Positions 23,323 to 33,241 of a stretch of DNA of 64,000 bases are shown here, piece after piece. Source of the DNA: Epichloe hybrida (Eukaryota > Ascomycota > Sordariomycetes > Hypocreales > Clavicipitaceae). The first letter of the stretch is position 1. Each line of letters starts with the position of its first letter. The stretch lies in NCBI GenBank assembly GCA_019022495.1, contig JAFEKR010000012.1:992001-1056000 (forward strand), in the 5' to 3' direction. The notes beneath the pieces are model-generated. The model ran no database searches and was not told where the DNA came from. It worked only from the letters and a program-made list of their open reading frames with translations. The position numbers and the translations under genes were made by a program.

Positions 23323-24623
23323 ATGGCAGAAGCAATCCCTTTCACGCTTCGATGGGGTATCATGGCAACTGGTCACGTTGCCGGACGTATGTATTCCCTT
23401 TCCCTTTCCCGTTTTTCGAGGGTTTGAGCCTAACATGTCTCACAGGCTTCGTCAAGGATTTACTCACCAACCCCTCGACCCGAGGCGTTCATGATATACG
23501 CCACCAGGTCGCCGCGATTGCGTCCTCAAGCTCTCTGCAGAAAGCAGCCGACTTCTGCACCAAAGTCAAAGCGCCGCACAAGGTGAAATTGTACGCTTCG
23601 TACGCTGATCTGGTCGTCGATTCGGACATAGATATAGTCTACATCGCTACACCAGTCAGTCACCACTTCCAGAATGCCATGATGGCCATCGAGGCAGGCA
23701 AAGCGGTCCTGTGCGAGAAAGCCCTGACAGTCACAGCCTCGCAAGCCCGAGCACTCGTAACTGCTGCCAGGGCGAGGCGGGTTTTCCTTCTCGAGGCTGT
23801 ATGGACTCGGTTCTTCCCGCTCTGTGCCAAGATTCGGGCTTTGGTCGCGTCCGGTGCGATTGGCACCGTGTATCGAGTGATAGGCAAGTACAGTTGCACC
23901 TTGTTGCATACACACAATTCTTGGATTTATATTTACTAATGAATCTCGGCAGCGGATAACTCTCTAAATCTAGAATCGTCAGAGAGACGTGGCGAGCTCG
24001 ACAATAGTCATCGCTTGGTCAAACTTGACCTCGGTGGCGGCGCTATGCTCGATCTCGGTATTTATTCCCTCACATGGGTCATGCAAATCCTGTATCATCT
24101 CCAGCAAGAGGGGGACAAGGAAACGCCTTGCGTAGTATCCGCAGTCAACAAATATTCGACTGGCGTTGACGAAATGGCGAGTTTCATCATTCAGTTCCCA
24201 CGACACAAGACCATGGGTATCGGCATGACATCATTGCGGATAGCCTCTGGCGCAGACTACGACTTTACTGCTGGCCCCCCCGTTAGAATTCAAGGCTCGG
24301 CCGGCGAGATTCAGGTTTTTGGCCCGGCTTTCAAACCCAAGAAATACTGCGTCATCAGGAAAGATGGCCATGGTCGAATCGAGACTGAAGAATGCACGAT
24401 TCCTAAGGATGGAAGCAGGGACAATTGGGGCCATGGACTATATTGGGAGGCGGATGAATGTGCAAGGTGTATCAGAGATGGAGACTTGGAAAGCCAGACG
24501 CTGCCTCTTGGTGAGACCATTCTGACCATGGAGATCATGGAGAGCATCTTGTCCGGGGGGGAGGTCCGATACCCAGAATCAATCACGAATCAAGTGTATC
24601 AATCGGGGGGCGGGCTTTCTTAG
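23323..24623 (+). CDS. Gfo/Idh/MocA oxidoreductase (dihydrodiol / D-xylose 1-dehydrogenase type)
   Basis: Model: join(23323..23386,23446..23883,23953..24623), 390 aa, the normal family length. The N-terminal NAD(P) fold starts RWGIMATGHVAGRFVKDLL. The conserved CEKALTV carries the catalytic Lys (about residue 113, where family members usually have EKP). LDLGGGAMLDLGIYSLTW and the C-terminal NWGHGLYWEADECARCIRDG are characteristic of the dimeric dihydrodiol dehydrogenase / NADP xylose dehydrogenase branch. Intron 1 is GTATGT...CACAG, phase 1. Intron 2 is a GC-AG intron: GCAAGT donor and CGGCAG acceptor give YRVIADNSLNLE in frame, whereas using the GT three bases on creates a stop. The family oxidises sugars or dihydrodiols with NADP+ in the cytosol. 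It is followed by two more co-directional enzymes. Confidence 0.92.
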
Positions 24624-24750
24624 CACTTGCCCATGCGAGGATCCGATCCCGCAAGCAGGCTACTTACTGTAATTTGGCAACTTTTCATTTCCCCTCCCTT
24701 GATGGAACACTATCCTCTTCGGCAGATTCCTAGACAGACCATGGTTGTTG

Positions 24751-24912
24751 ACAGAAACGTGCCGGCTTTACGGCCTCACACAGCCTATTCCTGGGCATGC
24801 GAGAGATGATTAGAATGTAATAAGATTTATTGTTTCAAGTCCTTTTCCTACAGAAACATGCCGGCTTCCTCACATAGCCTATCCCTAAGCATGTGAGAGA
24901 AGATATCTAATC
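24751..24912. repeat. Diverged direct duplication, about 70 bp
   Basis: ACAGAAACGTGCCGGCTT...CTCACACAGCCTATTCCTGGGCATGCGAGAGA (24751) recurs with changes as ACAGAAACATGCCGGCTT...CTCACATAGCCTATCCCTAAGCATGTGAGAGA from 24850. Lies in the 3' flank of the dehydrogenase. Confidence 0.75.
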
Positions 24913-24920
24913 TCATGCAG

Positions 24921-25000
24921 GAGGTGATTGGCTCATGCAAAACGTTATTGGCTCATGCAAGAGGACATTGGCTTATGCAAGAGTTCATTGGGTCAGATTA
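24921..25000 (+). repeat. Four 20-bp tandem units with ATTGG core
   Basis: Units 24921-24940, 24941-24960, 24961-24980 and 24981-25000 share ATTGGCTCATGCAA (the last unit has diverged). ATTGG is an inverted CCAAT box spaced every 20 bp, about 500 bp upstream of the FAD oxidoreductase start. Confidence 0.85.
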
Positions 25001-25500
25001 AGGCGACGCGCAGAATTTAATATGATTTATCATTTCAAGGACTTCACCTGTTGCAGACCCTCGCCACTACGTTCGTTCCCCCTTCCCTCCCTTTGCAGAA
25101 CACCAAGTCTCATCGGTCGCTCCCCAGTAAGGCCGAGGTCATTAACAGAAATCTGCCTACTACGAAGTGAAGGCCAAGGCTAGTGCAAAGTGACTTTTCA
25201 AGAGGATCTTCGATTTTAGTGACTTGAGTAGTGACAGAGCCGCCCCAGGGTGACCCTAAACCAACATCAACTTTGTTGGTGTAAATGCCCAGCGGAACCC
25301 TGATGTTGCAAGTCATATGGTTATTCAGCGCCATGCGAAAACGTGGCCATGTGAACGCCATGAATCAACGGACCTGGGATCCTTGCGGGTTGACCACGGG
25401 CTGAATATAAAGAACCAAACACTACTGCTGCAACAAGTAAAGGGGGACATGATCACTCTTGGCATAAAGGCGCCCTGAATTCTATCAAATTCATCCAAAC
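25001..25500. promoter_or_regulatory. Upstream region of the FAD oxidoreductase
   Basis: No ORF with domain features. AATATAAAGAACC near 25403 could serve as a TATA element about 100 bp before the ATG. Confidence 0.35.
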
Positions 25501-26595
25501 ATGTCTACATGCACCAACGCATCTCCTGACAGCGTCGCTGTTATTGGAGGCGGTTGGTATGGCTGCCATATCGCACTCACCCTCCGGTCTCTAGGTTTCA
25601 AGGTGAAGCTTTTCGAGCAGAATGATGGACTTCTTAAAGCTGCGTCTGGAAACAACCAGTGCCGCTTACATATGGGCTACCACTACCCTCGTCATAGCGG
25701 TACTCGCGCGCAGTCCCGCAGCGGTTTCAAACGTTTTGTCGAACAATACTCGCACCTGAGTCGGCCAGTTCCTTATAATATCTATGCAGTTCCTTCAAGA
25801 GAATCATTACTAGACTACAACACGTATTGCTTCATCATGTTGTCGAGCGAAATGAGCTTTTCCGAAGGCGCACCCCACGACGTCGTAACGCTGACCAACG
25901 TCGACGGGGCCATTTGTACAATGGAGCGCGTGATTCTGCAAGATAAAGCCCGGGACTACTTTGAATCAGTGCTGGGTGATGTACTTGAGCTAGGCAAGCG
26001 GATCATGGAGGTCCGGGACACAGGTGAGGGGGTGTATGTCGACGGGGAGAGGTTCGACTACGCCGTAGATGCAACTTGGGGACATTACAGCCGCCCAAGT
26101 GTCGAAGTCATCTATGAACCGACCCTGCTCCTGTACTACCAAGGGCCAGTCGACTTTCCCGCGGTCACGCTCGTCGATGGCCCGTTATGCTCCCTGTATC
26201 CGACCGAGGTGCCGGGCTTGTATACACTGTCGAGCGTCCCACATACGCCGCTTGCCCAGTGTCAGACTCCGGCCGAGGCGCGTGTGGTTCGCGATACTGT
26301 GGATGCGGAGACGATTGCCGAGAAGCGCGCATTGATGGAGGAGCAGGTTTCACATTATCTCCCCCATTTCCGACGATTGTTTCGCTACAATGGGCCGCAG
26401 CTCGCGGTCAAGACGAAACTTGTTGGAGCGCATGATGATCGAAGCTGCTATGTGTCTCGCGACGGCCGGGTCTTCTCAGTCATGTCGGGTAAGATTGATG
26501 CAGTCTTTTCTGCCACTGAGCGAATCTTGAGCCTCTTGGATCTCAACCATGCGCAGAGAGCGGACGGCCACTTATCGCTCGCGCACTTACAGTAG
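25501..26595 (+). CDS. FAD-dependent oxidoreductase (DAO-like fold)
   Basis: An intronless ORF of 364 aa. The Rossmann dinucleotide-binding motif VIGGGWYGCHIA is at residues 14-25, and an acidic residue ends the second strand (Glu39 in KLFEQN), typical for FAD ribose binding. Residues 51-64 read NNQCRLHMGYHYPR, a motif I associate with FAD oxidoreductases found in bacterial polysaccharide gene sets. That recollection is not verified here. A long alpha/beta substrate domain follows (FDYAVDATWGHY) and a C-terminal FAD contact near GKIDAVFSATERIL. There is no signal peptide, so it is probably cytosolic. Substrate unknown. Neighbours on the same strand are a sugar-type Gfo/Idh/MocA dehydrogenase upstream and a family-2 glycosyltransferase downstream, hinting at a joint role in carbohydrate modification. 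Confidence 0.85.
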   Translation: MSTCTNASPDSVAVIGGGWYGCHIALTLRSLGFKVKLFEQNDGLLKAASGNNQCRLHMGYHYPRHSGTRAQSRSGFKRFVEQYSHLSRPVPYNIYAVPSRESLLDYNTYCFIMLSSEMSFSEGAPHDVVTLTNVDGAICTMERVILQDKARDYFESVLGDVLELGKRIMEVRDTGEGVYVDGERFDYAVDATWGHYSRPSVEVIYEPTLLLYYQGPVDFPAVTLVDGPLCSLYPTEVPGLYTLSSVPHTPLAQCQTPAEARVVRDTVDAETIAEKRALMEEQVSHYLPHFRRLFRYNGPQLAVKTKLVGAHDDRSCYVSRDGRVFSVMSGKIDAVFSATERILSLLDLNHAQRADGHLSLAHLQ

Positions 26596-27444
26596 GCACG
26601 AGGTTGAACAGAGAATCTTCTTATACGGGGATTCATAGGCGACGGGACATGGCACAATGAGTAGTTTTTTTTTTTACAACAAAAAATCAAAAAATTTCAA
26701 AAAATTCAATAGTCTCTCCATTGTCCTCTCATTTGGTCAAGATTTGATTCCTTTGGAGAAAACGCGTTGTAGGCAACTGCGTCTCTGTTCTCTGAGAGAT
26801 GCCCAGGAGCGTCGAAAAGATGGCCCTTTCCATAACTTCATCTAGACCACCAGCCATGGCAAACCGAATCTGCTTGGTAGAGTTCCTCTGGGCCGTCAAA
26901 CAAACGCCTTGCTGGGACGAAAGGTTCAAGGTCGAGAATGAGCAATGAGATTCGAACACGTGCTGTCCCCTGTAGTCTTTTGACGTATTACGCCCGGATG
27001 AAGAAGGAACTTGTCGGAAATAGCGCCGGCCGTGGCACGGACACGGGAGATGAACGCGGAAGCAGAGTGGGCTAGGCCGGGCCGTCCCGCCCCGCGAATC
27101 CCGAAAGAACTTACAAGATCCTAGCCATCGGCTTATCCCCTGTCATCATTACTCAGCCAGTTCCCGATCAGTCATCTCGGTCCCGAATGACACGATTACC
27201 GAGACCCACAGTTTGGCCTCTTGTTGCCGTAGGTGCCGACTTGGCCACTAATGTGTGCGTTCGTTATCCCTTGTATGCCTTGCAACACACACCCTAGCCT
27301 CTAGTGAGTAATTATTGATTTTTAATTATTTGTTTTGCTCATATTAATGACAGGGCTAGGTAGTACTTGTTACCCAAAAGCTGTTTTTACTAAGCCTTCC
27401 TAGATTCAAAACGTGGAAGTTTTAGGTCTATAGTAGACCTCCCA
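26596..27444. other. Intergenic with homopolymer tract and fragments of an inverted-repeat element
   Basis: T10 at about 26664 followed by AAAAATTTCAAAAAATTC runs. GTGCGTTCGTTATCCCTTGTATGCCTTG near 27255 resembles an arm of the inverted-repeat element at 27445-27613. No gene seen. Confidence 0.5.
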
Positions 27445-27613
27445 GGCTTATAACTATTACATAAAAAAGAGGCGTAGCTAATTGGCTACTGATGAATATA
27501 TTTATTATCCCTTATATGCTTTGTGATATCTTTCAAGGCATATGTGGGATAACAAACGTACGAATCAGTAGCTAGTTAGCTGCGCCTGGTTTTTCATGCA
27601 ATAGTTATAAGCC
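27445..27613. mobile_element. Foldback (MITE-like) inverted repeat, about 75-bp arms
   Basis: The left arm (27445-27519, GGCTTATAACTATTACAT...TTATTATCCCTTATATGC) is the imperfect reverse complement of the right arm (27537-27613). The loop is 17 bp. Differences are mostly transitions. Additional single arms occur near 27255 (left type) and 27687-27765 (right type: ATAATAAACGCACGAATCAG), so several copies cluster here. No coding capacity. Confidence 0.7.
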
Positions 27614-27626
27614 GAGGAGCTAAGAG

Positions 27627-27698
27627 GGCATATTACAAGGCATATTACAAGGCATATTACAAGGCATATTACAAGGCATATTACAAGGCATATAACAG
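27627..27698 (+). repeat. 12-bp tandem repeat GGCATATTACAA, five perfect copies plus one diverged
   Basis: Perfect units at 27627-27638, 27639-27650, 27651-27662, 27663-27674 and 27675-27686, then GGCATATAACAG. It expands the tip of a foldback-element arm. Confidence 0.95.
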
Positions 27699-28143
27699 AT
27701 AATAAACGCACGAATCAGTTGCCAGTCGGCTGCGTCTCTTTTCTCGCGCAACAGCAAGTTGCTCCTTCCACCGCGCACAAGTATGTTTCATGATAGAACG
27801 GTGACCGTCTGCGTATCATGCAAGTCTTTTGTAGGCTCTTGACGGTCCGATGGGACAAACCTAGCAAAGTTCTCACTCGGGTATTAGCACTAGGACCATC
27901 TTGATGCGGACCAGGTTGCGTTCCGTACCAAGTATCAGGACTCCTGGATCCCACAGAGGAATGATCGGATGTAAAGCCTCAGCTTGTAGTACTATAAAGT
28001 CCTTAATATAATACTTTATTATCTTATTATCATAGACTTTCATAAGATTAAATATTTGCTTTAATAAGGGTTAATCTTTCTCAAACAAACCCGCGTTGTC
28101 CAGACAGTCAACGCCTACATCGTTACGACTTGCTTTACTCAAC
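27699..28143. other. Intergenic upstream of the glycosyltransferase
   Basis: Starts inside a foldback arm, then ordinary sequence with a short RIP-like AT patch at 28005-28070. No gene seen. Confidence 0.4.
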
Positions 28144-29356
28144 ATGACTTGGTACTCTTCAGGATACGGGATCCTATTCCTTGTCCTCTTTTCTATTCGG
28201 TATCTGCGCACAATCGTTCATGCCCTGGGTCTTTTTCTTTAGAATCAAATCTGCCCATCTCGCCGCTGAGCCGCTATTCACGCCTGCTGATGTTACCGTT
28301 TTGCTTCCCACTATTCTTGACATTGACATAACTGAAACGCTGCAATCCATCATTGAAAATAAGCCCCATCAAATCATCCTACTTGTCCACGAGAATGATG
28401 CCGAAAAAGCACAGCAAATCAAAAAAGCCGTGGGATCCAAACGCATCGTGATTGTGACCGTGCCCAAGCTGGGTAGAAGGCTGCAGCAGATTGCGGGCAT
28501 CAAGAAGTCTCAGACGTCGATAAGTGTCTTTTGTGACGATGATGTACGGTGGCATCCCAAGTTTCTCGCCCATCTCCTCGCGCCGTTTGAAGATGCGCGG
28601 GTGGGAGCGACCGGGACAAACCAGCGCTCCATTCGAAAGCGCCATACCACAGTCTGGAACTTTCTGGGCGCGTGCTACCTAGAACGGAGAAATTTCAACA
28701 CCATGGCGACAAATTACATCGACGGCGGTGTCTCGACCCTCTCTGGCAGAACCTTTGCTTGCCGAACCCAGATTGTGCAAGGTCAGGACTTTGCCGACTT
28801 CCTGATCAAGGATGACTTTCTGGGCACACGCATGAAACCCGGAGACGACAAGAGATATACAATGCGGTTCTACGCAAAGGGCTGGAGAATCCAGCTTGTA
28901 TACACGGAGGAAGCTGTGCTTTACACCGAAGTGGCAGATGACTCGCGCTTCCTGGGGCAGTGCCTCCGATGGGCTCGATCGCACTGGCAGGGAAACTTGG
29001 CCGTCGTCATGCAGCAGTCGTATTGGTGGCGTCGTCATTGCTGGACAGCATATGCTACATATCTCGGCACTTTGATGACGCCAGCCGCGCTGGTCGACGG
29101 CGGCCTGTATCATGTTCTGAGCCGTGCTCTCGAAGCCGAGTCAAGCCATGTACAACGCAGAGCTCTAGGGGCATTTGTTGCATGGACGCTGGTCCAGAAA
29201 ACAGTCAAGATCTGGCCGCATTTCGCAAGGTACCCCTCGGATGTCAGGTTCATTCCCGCCATGATTCTTTTCAGTTACGCGCACGGCATCATCAATCTCT
29301 GGGCAGCTTTCACAATGACGGCAGATACTTGGGGTGGGCGTGATGTAGAGCAATAG
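28144..29356 (+). CDS. Cps1-like family-2 glycosyltransferase (polysaccharide synthase)
   Basis: The main frame encodes FTPADVTVLLPT, then CDDDVRWHPKF (DxD at 28534-28542), GGVSTLSGRTFACR, KPGDDKRYTMRF (near 28841) and QCLRWARSHWQGN (QxxRW, 28958-28987). C-terminal membrane segments follow. These are GT2 processive-synthase motifs that bind UDP-sugar and the growing chain at the plasma membrane. The N-terminus is awkward. The ATG at 28144 opens MTWYSSGYGILFLVLFSIRYLRTIVHALG, a good membrane anchor of the kind this family has, but it meets TAG at 28240. The catalytic frame, offset by one base, has its own ATG only at 28220. Either one base was lost near the T-run at 28231-28240, or a 43-nt intron (28200-28242, GTATCT...TTTCTTTAG) joins the frames, or translation starts at 28220. 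It may work with the two oxidoreductases upstream. Confidence 0.85.
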
Positions 29357-30052
29357 TTGCAAACATGATGTGACTTATTTTTTTTTTTTACCGTAACAAG
29401 AGTGCATGCCTCACCCACTCCTCAGAAACCAACGTAACCTAAAGCCTCTTTGGCCACCCCTATCTCCCATGGTTGGGCTACTCATAATATATTATGGATA
29501 AAAGGGGAAGAAATGCGGCTTCCTGCCCCTCGAATATACGACACCAAACAAGCCATGGCAGGACATCAACAACGTGACAAAGTTTTGAGTGTTCCTTTTG
29601 CTGAATCCGTTTCTTACATCGACACTGGCGGAGGATCAGCAAGAGACAGAAACCCTGCAGATAGGGACCTAGGCATTTTATCCTATCCTGCTGATATCTT
29701 GTTTAATTCACGCTAGACCTTTGATCTAGGTGAGGGTATAGATCTTGGCAGAATCTTGAACGAGGACATCTATAAATCAAAGAATCCCCGTATCCGTTCT
29801 AAGCCGGGCAATCTCTACATGAACGGGCCACATGTCGGAAGGCCTCGAATGGTTGACAGAAGCTGTTTGTCACCCTGTGGCACAAGAACTAGGATACTTC
29901 GAACAATAACTCTAAGCTGAGACTCGCACTATGTAAGAATCAAGAGCATTTTCCCTGCAACATTGATTTTTGTTCTCTCATAACCAAGAGAATCTGGACC
30001 TTGTTCGACAACCAGCTAACCAGCCACCACACGCAGCCACGCTCTTCGTTGC
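29357..30052. other. Convergent intergenic region
   Basis: T-run at 29378-29390 just after the glycosyltransferase stop. The ORF of 88 codons at 29450 has no recognisable domain. Nothing else seen. Confidence 0.5.
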
Positions 30053-30929
30053 TCACATGGGATGTCTTCTTTTGCGCTGCTTCGGGGAAGTTGGCCTGTC
30101 ACGGTCCGTCCCTGGCACGCGTCGCGTTGTTCTTGGTAGAGGGCTAGAAGCTGCCTCCGGCGGGGCTGCCTCCTTCGTACGCTTTCTGTTTCTGTAGCAG
30201 GTCTGGTTGGGTTTGTGCTGATGATAGCGACATGGGTCGAGCGGGGTGGCGGGCTTTGGCCTTGATCTTTTGTCGAGAAGAGCTACTGCGAGGTCGAGAA
30301 GAAATTCCTTTGGGAGATCATCTGGATCTGCCCAGACCTGCAACCAGGCGCCGTGACCGTTGAGCGTATAGATATCTACGAGAAGCTTCCTTGCTTCCGA
30401 GCAACCCAACGTGTTGTCGTAAATGTGGCGAATGACGGGCCCAACTGGATACCACGTTCGCCCGTCGCTTGCCGTCGTGGTGCTCTTCTCTAAAATAGCA
30501 TCCATAACAGCGTCCTTGAATTGGCCGTCTGATAGAAAATCTCCCAATACATAAGCTTTCGCCAAATGAATGTACTCCTCGTTACCGACGAATCCGGGCG
30601 CATCGTTTCGTACTGCGAGCTTATCAAGGTAGAGCCAATGCATGTACGTTCGAAATACTTGGGCATCGTGTTCTGTGAGTTCAATGGATCGGGTCTTGGA
30701 CTCATTCCATTCGCCACCGAACGCCGTGTCGAAGAAGGGCGATGCAGCACAGATGAGCTTCTCGTTGACGTGAAATGAAGTCTCGCCAACGATGACCTCC
30801 AAGGATCGACCGCTAAAGCTAGACCATGTAAAATCAGACTGTAAACCAAGAAACATGCTTTTGGCTGGATAAACTGATGACTTACTCGAGACACTCGTTT
30901 CGGAACACTCTGATCTTTGCTGTTTCCAT
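30053..30929 (-). CDS. BTB/POZ domain protein
   Basis: Preferred model: complement(join(30053..30818,30886..30929)), 269 aa, with a consensus GTAAGT donor and CTAG acceptor giving METAKIRVFRNECLD joined to FSGRSLEVIVGETSFHV. Reading straight through from an ATG at 30965-30967 is also open (304 aa) but inserts a non-conserved stretch before the domain. The BTB fold spans about residues 15-110: GETSFHVNEKLICAASPFFDTAF, then SIELTEHDAQVFRTYMHWLY. A helical region follows. The C-terminus is strongly basic and Ser/Pro-rich (TRRVPGTDRDRPTSPKQRKR), possibly a nuclear localisation signal. BTB domains mediate dimerisation or cullin-3 binding; the partner here is unknown. Confidence 0.85.
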
Positions 30930-31705
30930 TTTCCCCGAGATACCAGACAGCTCGTGTTAAAGCTCATCCGAACACGTCGCGTGTGGAGGTTGTTTCAGGG
31001 GGCAGGTCACATGATGATGCATTCACACCTTGTTCTCCTTTGATCAACAATCCCTCAGAGTCACTCACATAAACACTTGGCGCTGCCAATCAGCCAGAAA
31101 AAAAAAAGGATAGCTACCAGGCTTTAGAAATGACAGCATATACAGCCGTCTTATTGAAATGCCAACGACGCCACACAGTCCCGATCAAATCGGGACGGAT
31201 CAAGCCAACACAGACCAACACAGACTGTTTTCAACGGAGCCGTGTGGTGATTGGCGGGGCACCACAGGTCACATCGAGTGGCGGGTACAGCCGGGGTGGG
31301 GCGAACGCCTATGTACATACCTGCAAGCGCGATTCCCGCCAAATGAAGCTTACTATAAGTTATCTACGAATACATAGTTTCCTTATGTACGGACTACTTC
31401 GTACGGACAAGCCCAATAGGTCATTGGGCGGAAAATACGGAGTACGGAGTACATGACCACGCATTCCCCCCCGCAACGAACGAAGTCTTCTCCGTTAGGC
31501 AGTGCGCGCTCTATCGATCAGCGGTGTTACAGTAAATCTCGGCTCTAACAAAGTTCCTCTCGTATCTAGGGTGGGAGCCTCTGACTAGTAGAATAGCATA
31601 TGCCACTTACACTATATAAATATAGGGTATATACTAGATTATACTACTATATCACAAGGTAGATACTGCCTATAACCCCTATAATTAACTAACTAACTAA
31701 CTAAC
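30930..31705. other. Intergenic, changing to RIP-affected DNA
   Basis: A10 at about 31099. CGGAGTA tandem near 31437-31452. ORFs here look accidental. From about 31560 the sequence turns AT-rich, ending in five CTAA units just before the LTR at 31706. Confidence 0.5.
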
Positions 31706-31902
31706 TGTTATGGACTTGAGCTATAGGCTTAGATTAAGTCTAGCTCCGGAAAGTACGCGGACTGTGTGCGGCAAGGTTAAGGCTATACGTAGACTACATA
31801 TAAGCTACATATAAGCTACTATAAATCTAAGTGCTATATAACCTCTAGTATAGTTCTTTCCTTTTTCTTTAAGAATAATATTCTTACTTTAAACTGTTAG
31901 CA
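31706..31902 (-). repeat. LTR, left copy (3' LTR of minus-strand element)
   Basis: Less mutated copy (keeps CCGGAAAGTACGCGGACTG). Pairs with 49921-50109. Confidence 0.6.
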
Positions 31903-32599
31903 TCTATTAGGATACCATTAACCTACGTGTAGGGTTTTTAGGGGTAGACTAAATTATATGTAATTATTATATATTTTAGTTTACTAAAAGAAGTAAAAGA
32001 AAAGATTAAATAAAAGCATATAGGGTACGCTATTTATAATAGGAAAAGAGGGCTTAATTAGAGTTATATATAAAGAGGCTATATATACTAATTCTAACTA
32101 TAGTGTAATTAACCTAGATATGTAAGTCTATAATATAACGCGCTTAGCTAATTAAAGGCGCTTATAACCTATTAATATTATACTTATTCTAATACTAGAA
32201 ACTCTCTCTTTTTAATATAACTATTAATAGATAATATTAATAGGTAAATTATAGAGAATATAAAAAGAATAGCTAAGATTAAATAATTATATATAATACT
32301 ATATAAAGAAAATAAGAAGAATACTATAAAAACCTAGATTTAGTCTATAACTTTACTAAGAGAGAATAGGTTAAGATATTAGATTTATAACTACTATTAG
32401 TTAATAATATATAGGAAAGGATTAGTTAACCTAACCTCTTCCTAATTTATAAATTGGAAAGGGCACTAATCCCTTAAATTAGTTAAATCTATAGATTAGA
32501 ATATAGGTAAGGTTAAGAGCTTAAATTAGCTTAAAACACTATATAACTAGCCTAAAAGCTATAGTTATATAACCTATTCTTTTATCCTTATAGTTACTA

Positions 32600-32700
32600 A
32601 ATTACTTATAATAAACTTCTTAAATGCCTTGTTTAGTAATGCCTTTGTAAATATATTAGTAAGGTTATTATCCTTATTAATCTATTTAATTTTATAAATC
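32600..32700 (-). pseudogene. Decayed copia RNase H C-terminus
   Basis: INKDNNLTNIFTKALLNKAFKKFI read on the minus strand with one internal stop. The TKAL...K.F spacing fits the copia polyprotein tail. Confidence 0.45.
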
Positions 32701-32831
32701 TTACGTTACTTATATAATTAATAAAGGGCTATAATATTAATTATAAGGCGCTTCTCTTTTATAGTAATAAGCTTAATAAAATATTTATATAAGGAGTATA
32801 AATTAGTATATATAATAATAAGGATTATAAG

Positions 32832-33241
32832 CAGAGTATTGTTTGTAGTTAGTGTAGTGTGTTTTGTAGTTTTTATATTTAATTTTATAGCTAGCTTATA
32901 ATTAAATAAATTATCCTATAAATCACGTAATCCTATAGAGATAAATCCTAAGAAAAATACTATATATAAAAGTGGGTCTAAGAGTGGACCGCTTGCATAT
33001 AAATTAGAAAAACTACATTTGTAGTGTATTCTTAGTGCTAAAATGTAGTAAAATGTAGTTTTTCTAATTTTTAGGCAAGGGGTCCACTTTTAGACCCACT
33101 TTTATATATAACTACATTATAGTTTTTTAGTTATCTATCTAAAAAAAGAAGTTTTATATCTCTATATATTTTCTAAGATTAGATATATATTATTTGTTAA
33201 ATAAAAAATACACTACAAATCAATTGTAGTGTAATACTCTG
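32832..33241 (-). mobile_element. 410-bp hAT MITE, copy 1
   Basis: Begins CAGAGTATTG and ends AATACTCTG, flanked by the perfect 8-bp duplication ATTATAAG (32824-32831 and 33242-33249). The interior holds a palindrome (AAAAGTGGGTCTAAGAGTGG against its complement). It is nearly the same sequence, in opposite orientation, as 49331-49740. Length, CAGNG-type termini and 8-bp duplications indicate the hAT superfamily. Confidence 0.85.

Noticed and set aside
25110..25361. Minus-strand ORF of 83 codons
   Set aside because: Lies in the upstream region of the FAD oxidoreductase, no recognisable family, no supporting introns.
27627..27698. CRISPR-like array
   Set aside because: Units are directly tandem with no spacers, in a eukaryotic genome; it is a minisatellite.
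30930..30967. Upstream ATG giving a 304-aa unspliced BTB protein
   Set aside because: Possible, but the consensus GTAAGT/CTAG intron and tighter domain start favour the 269-aa model.
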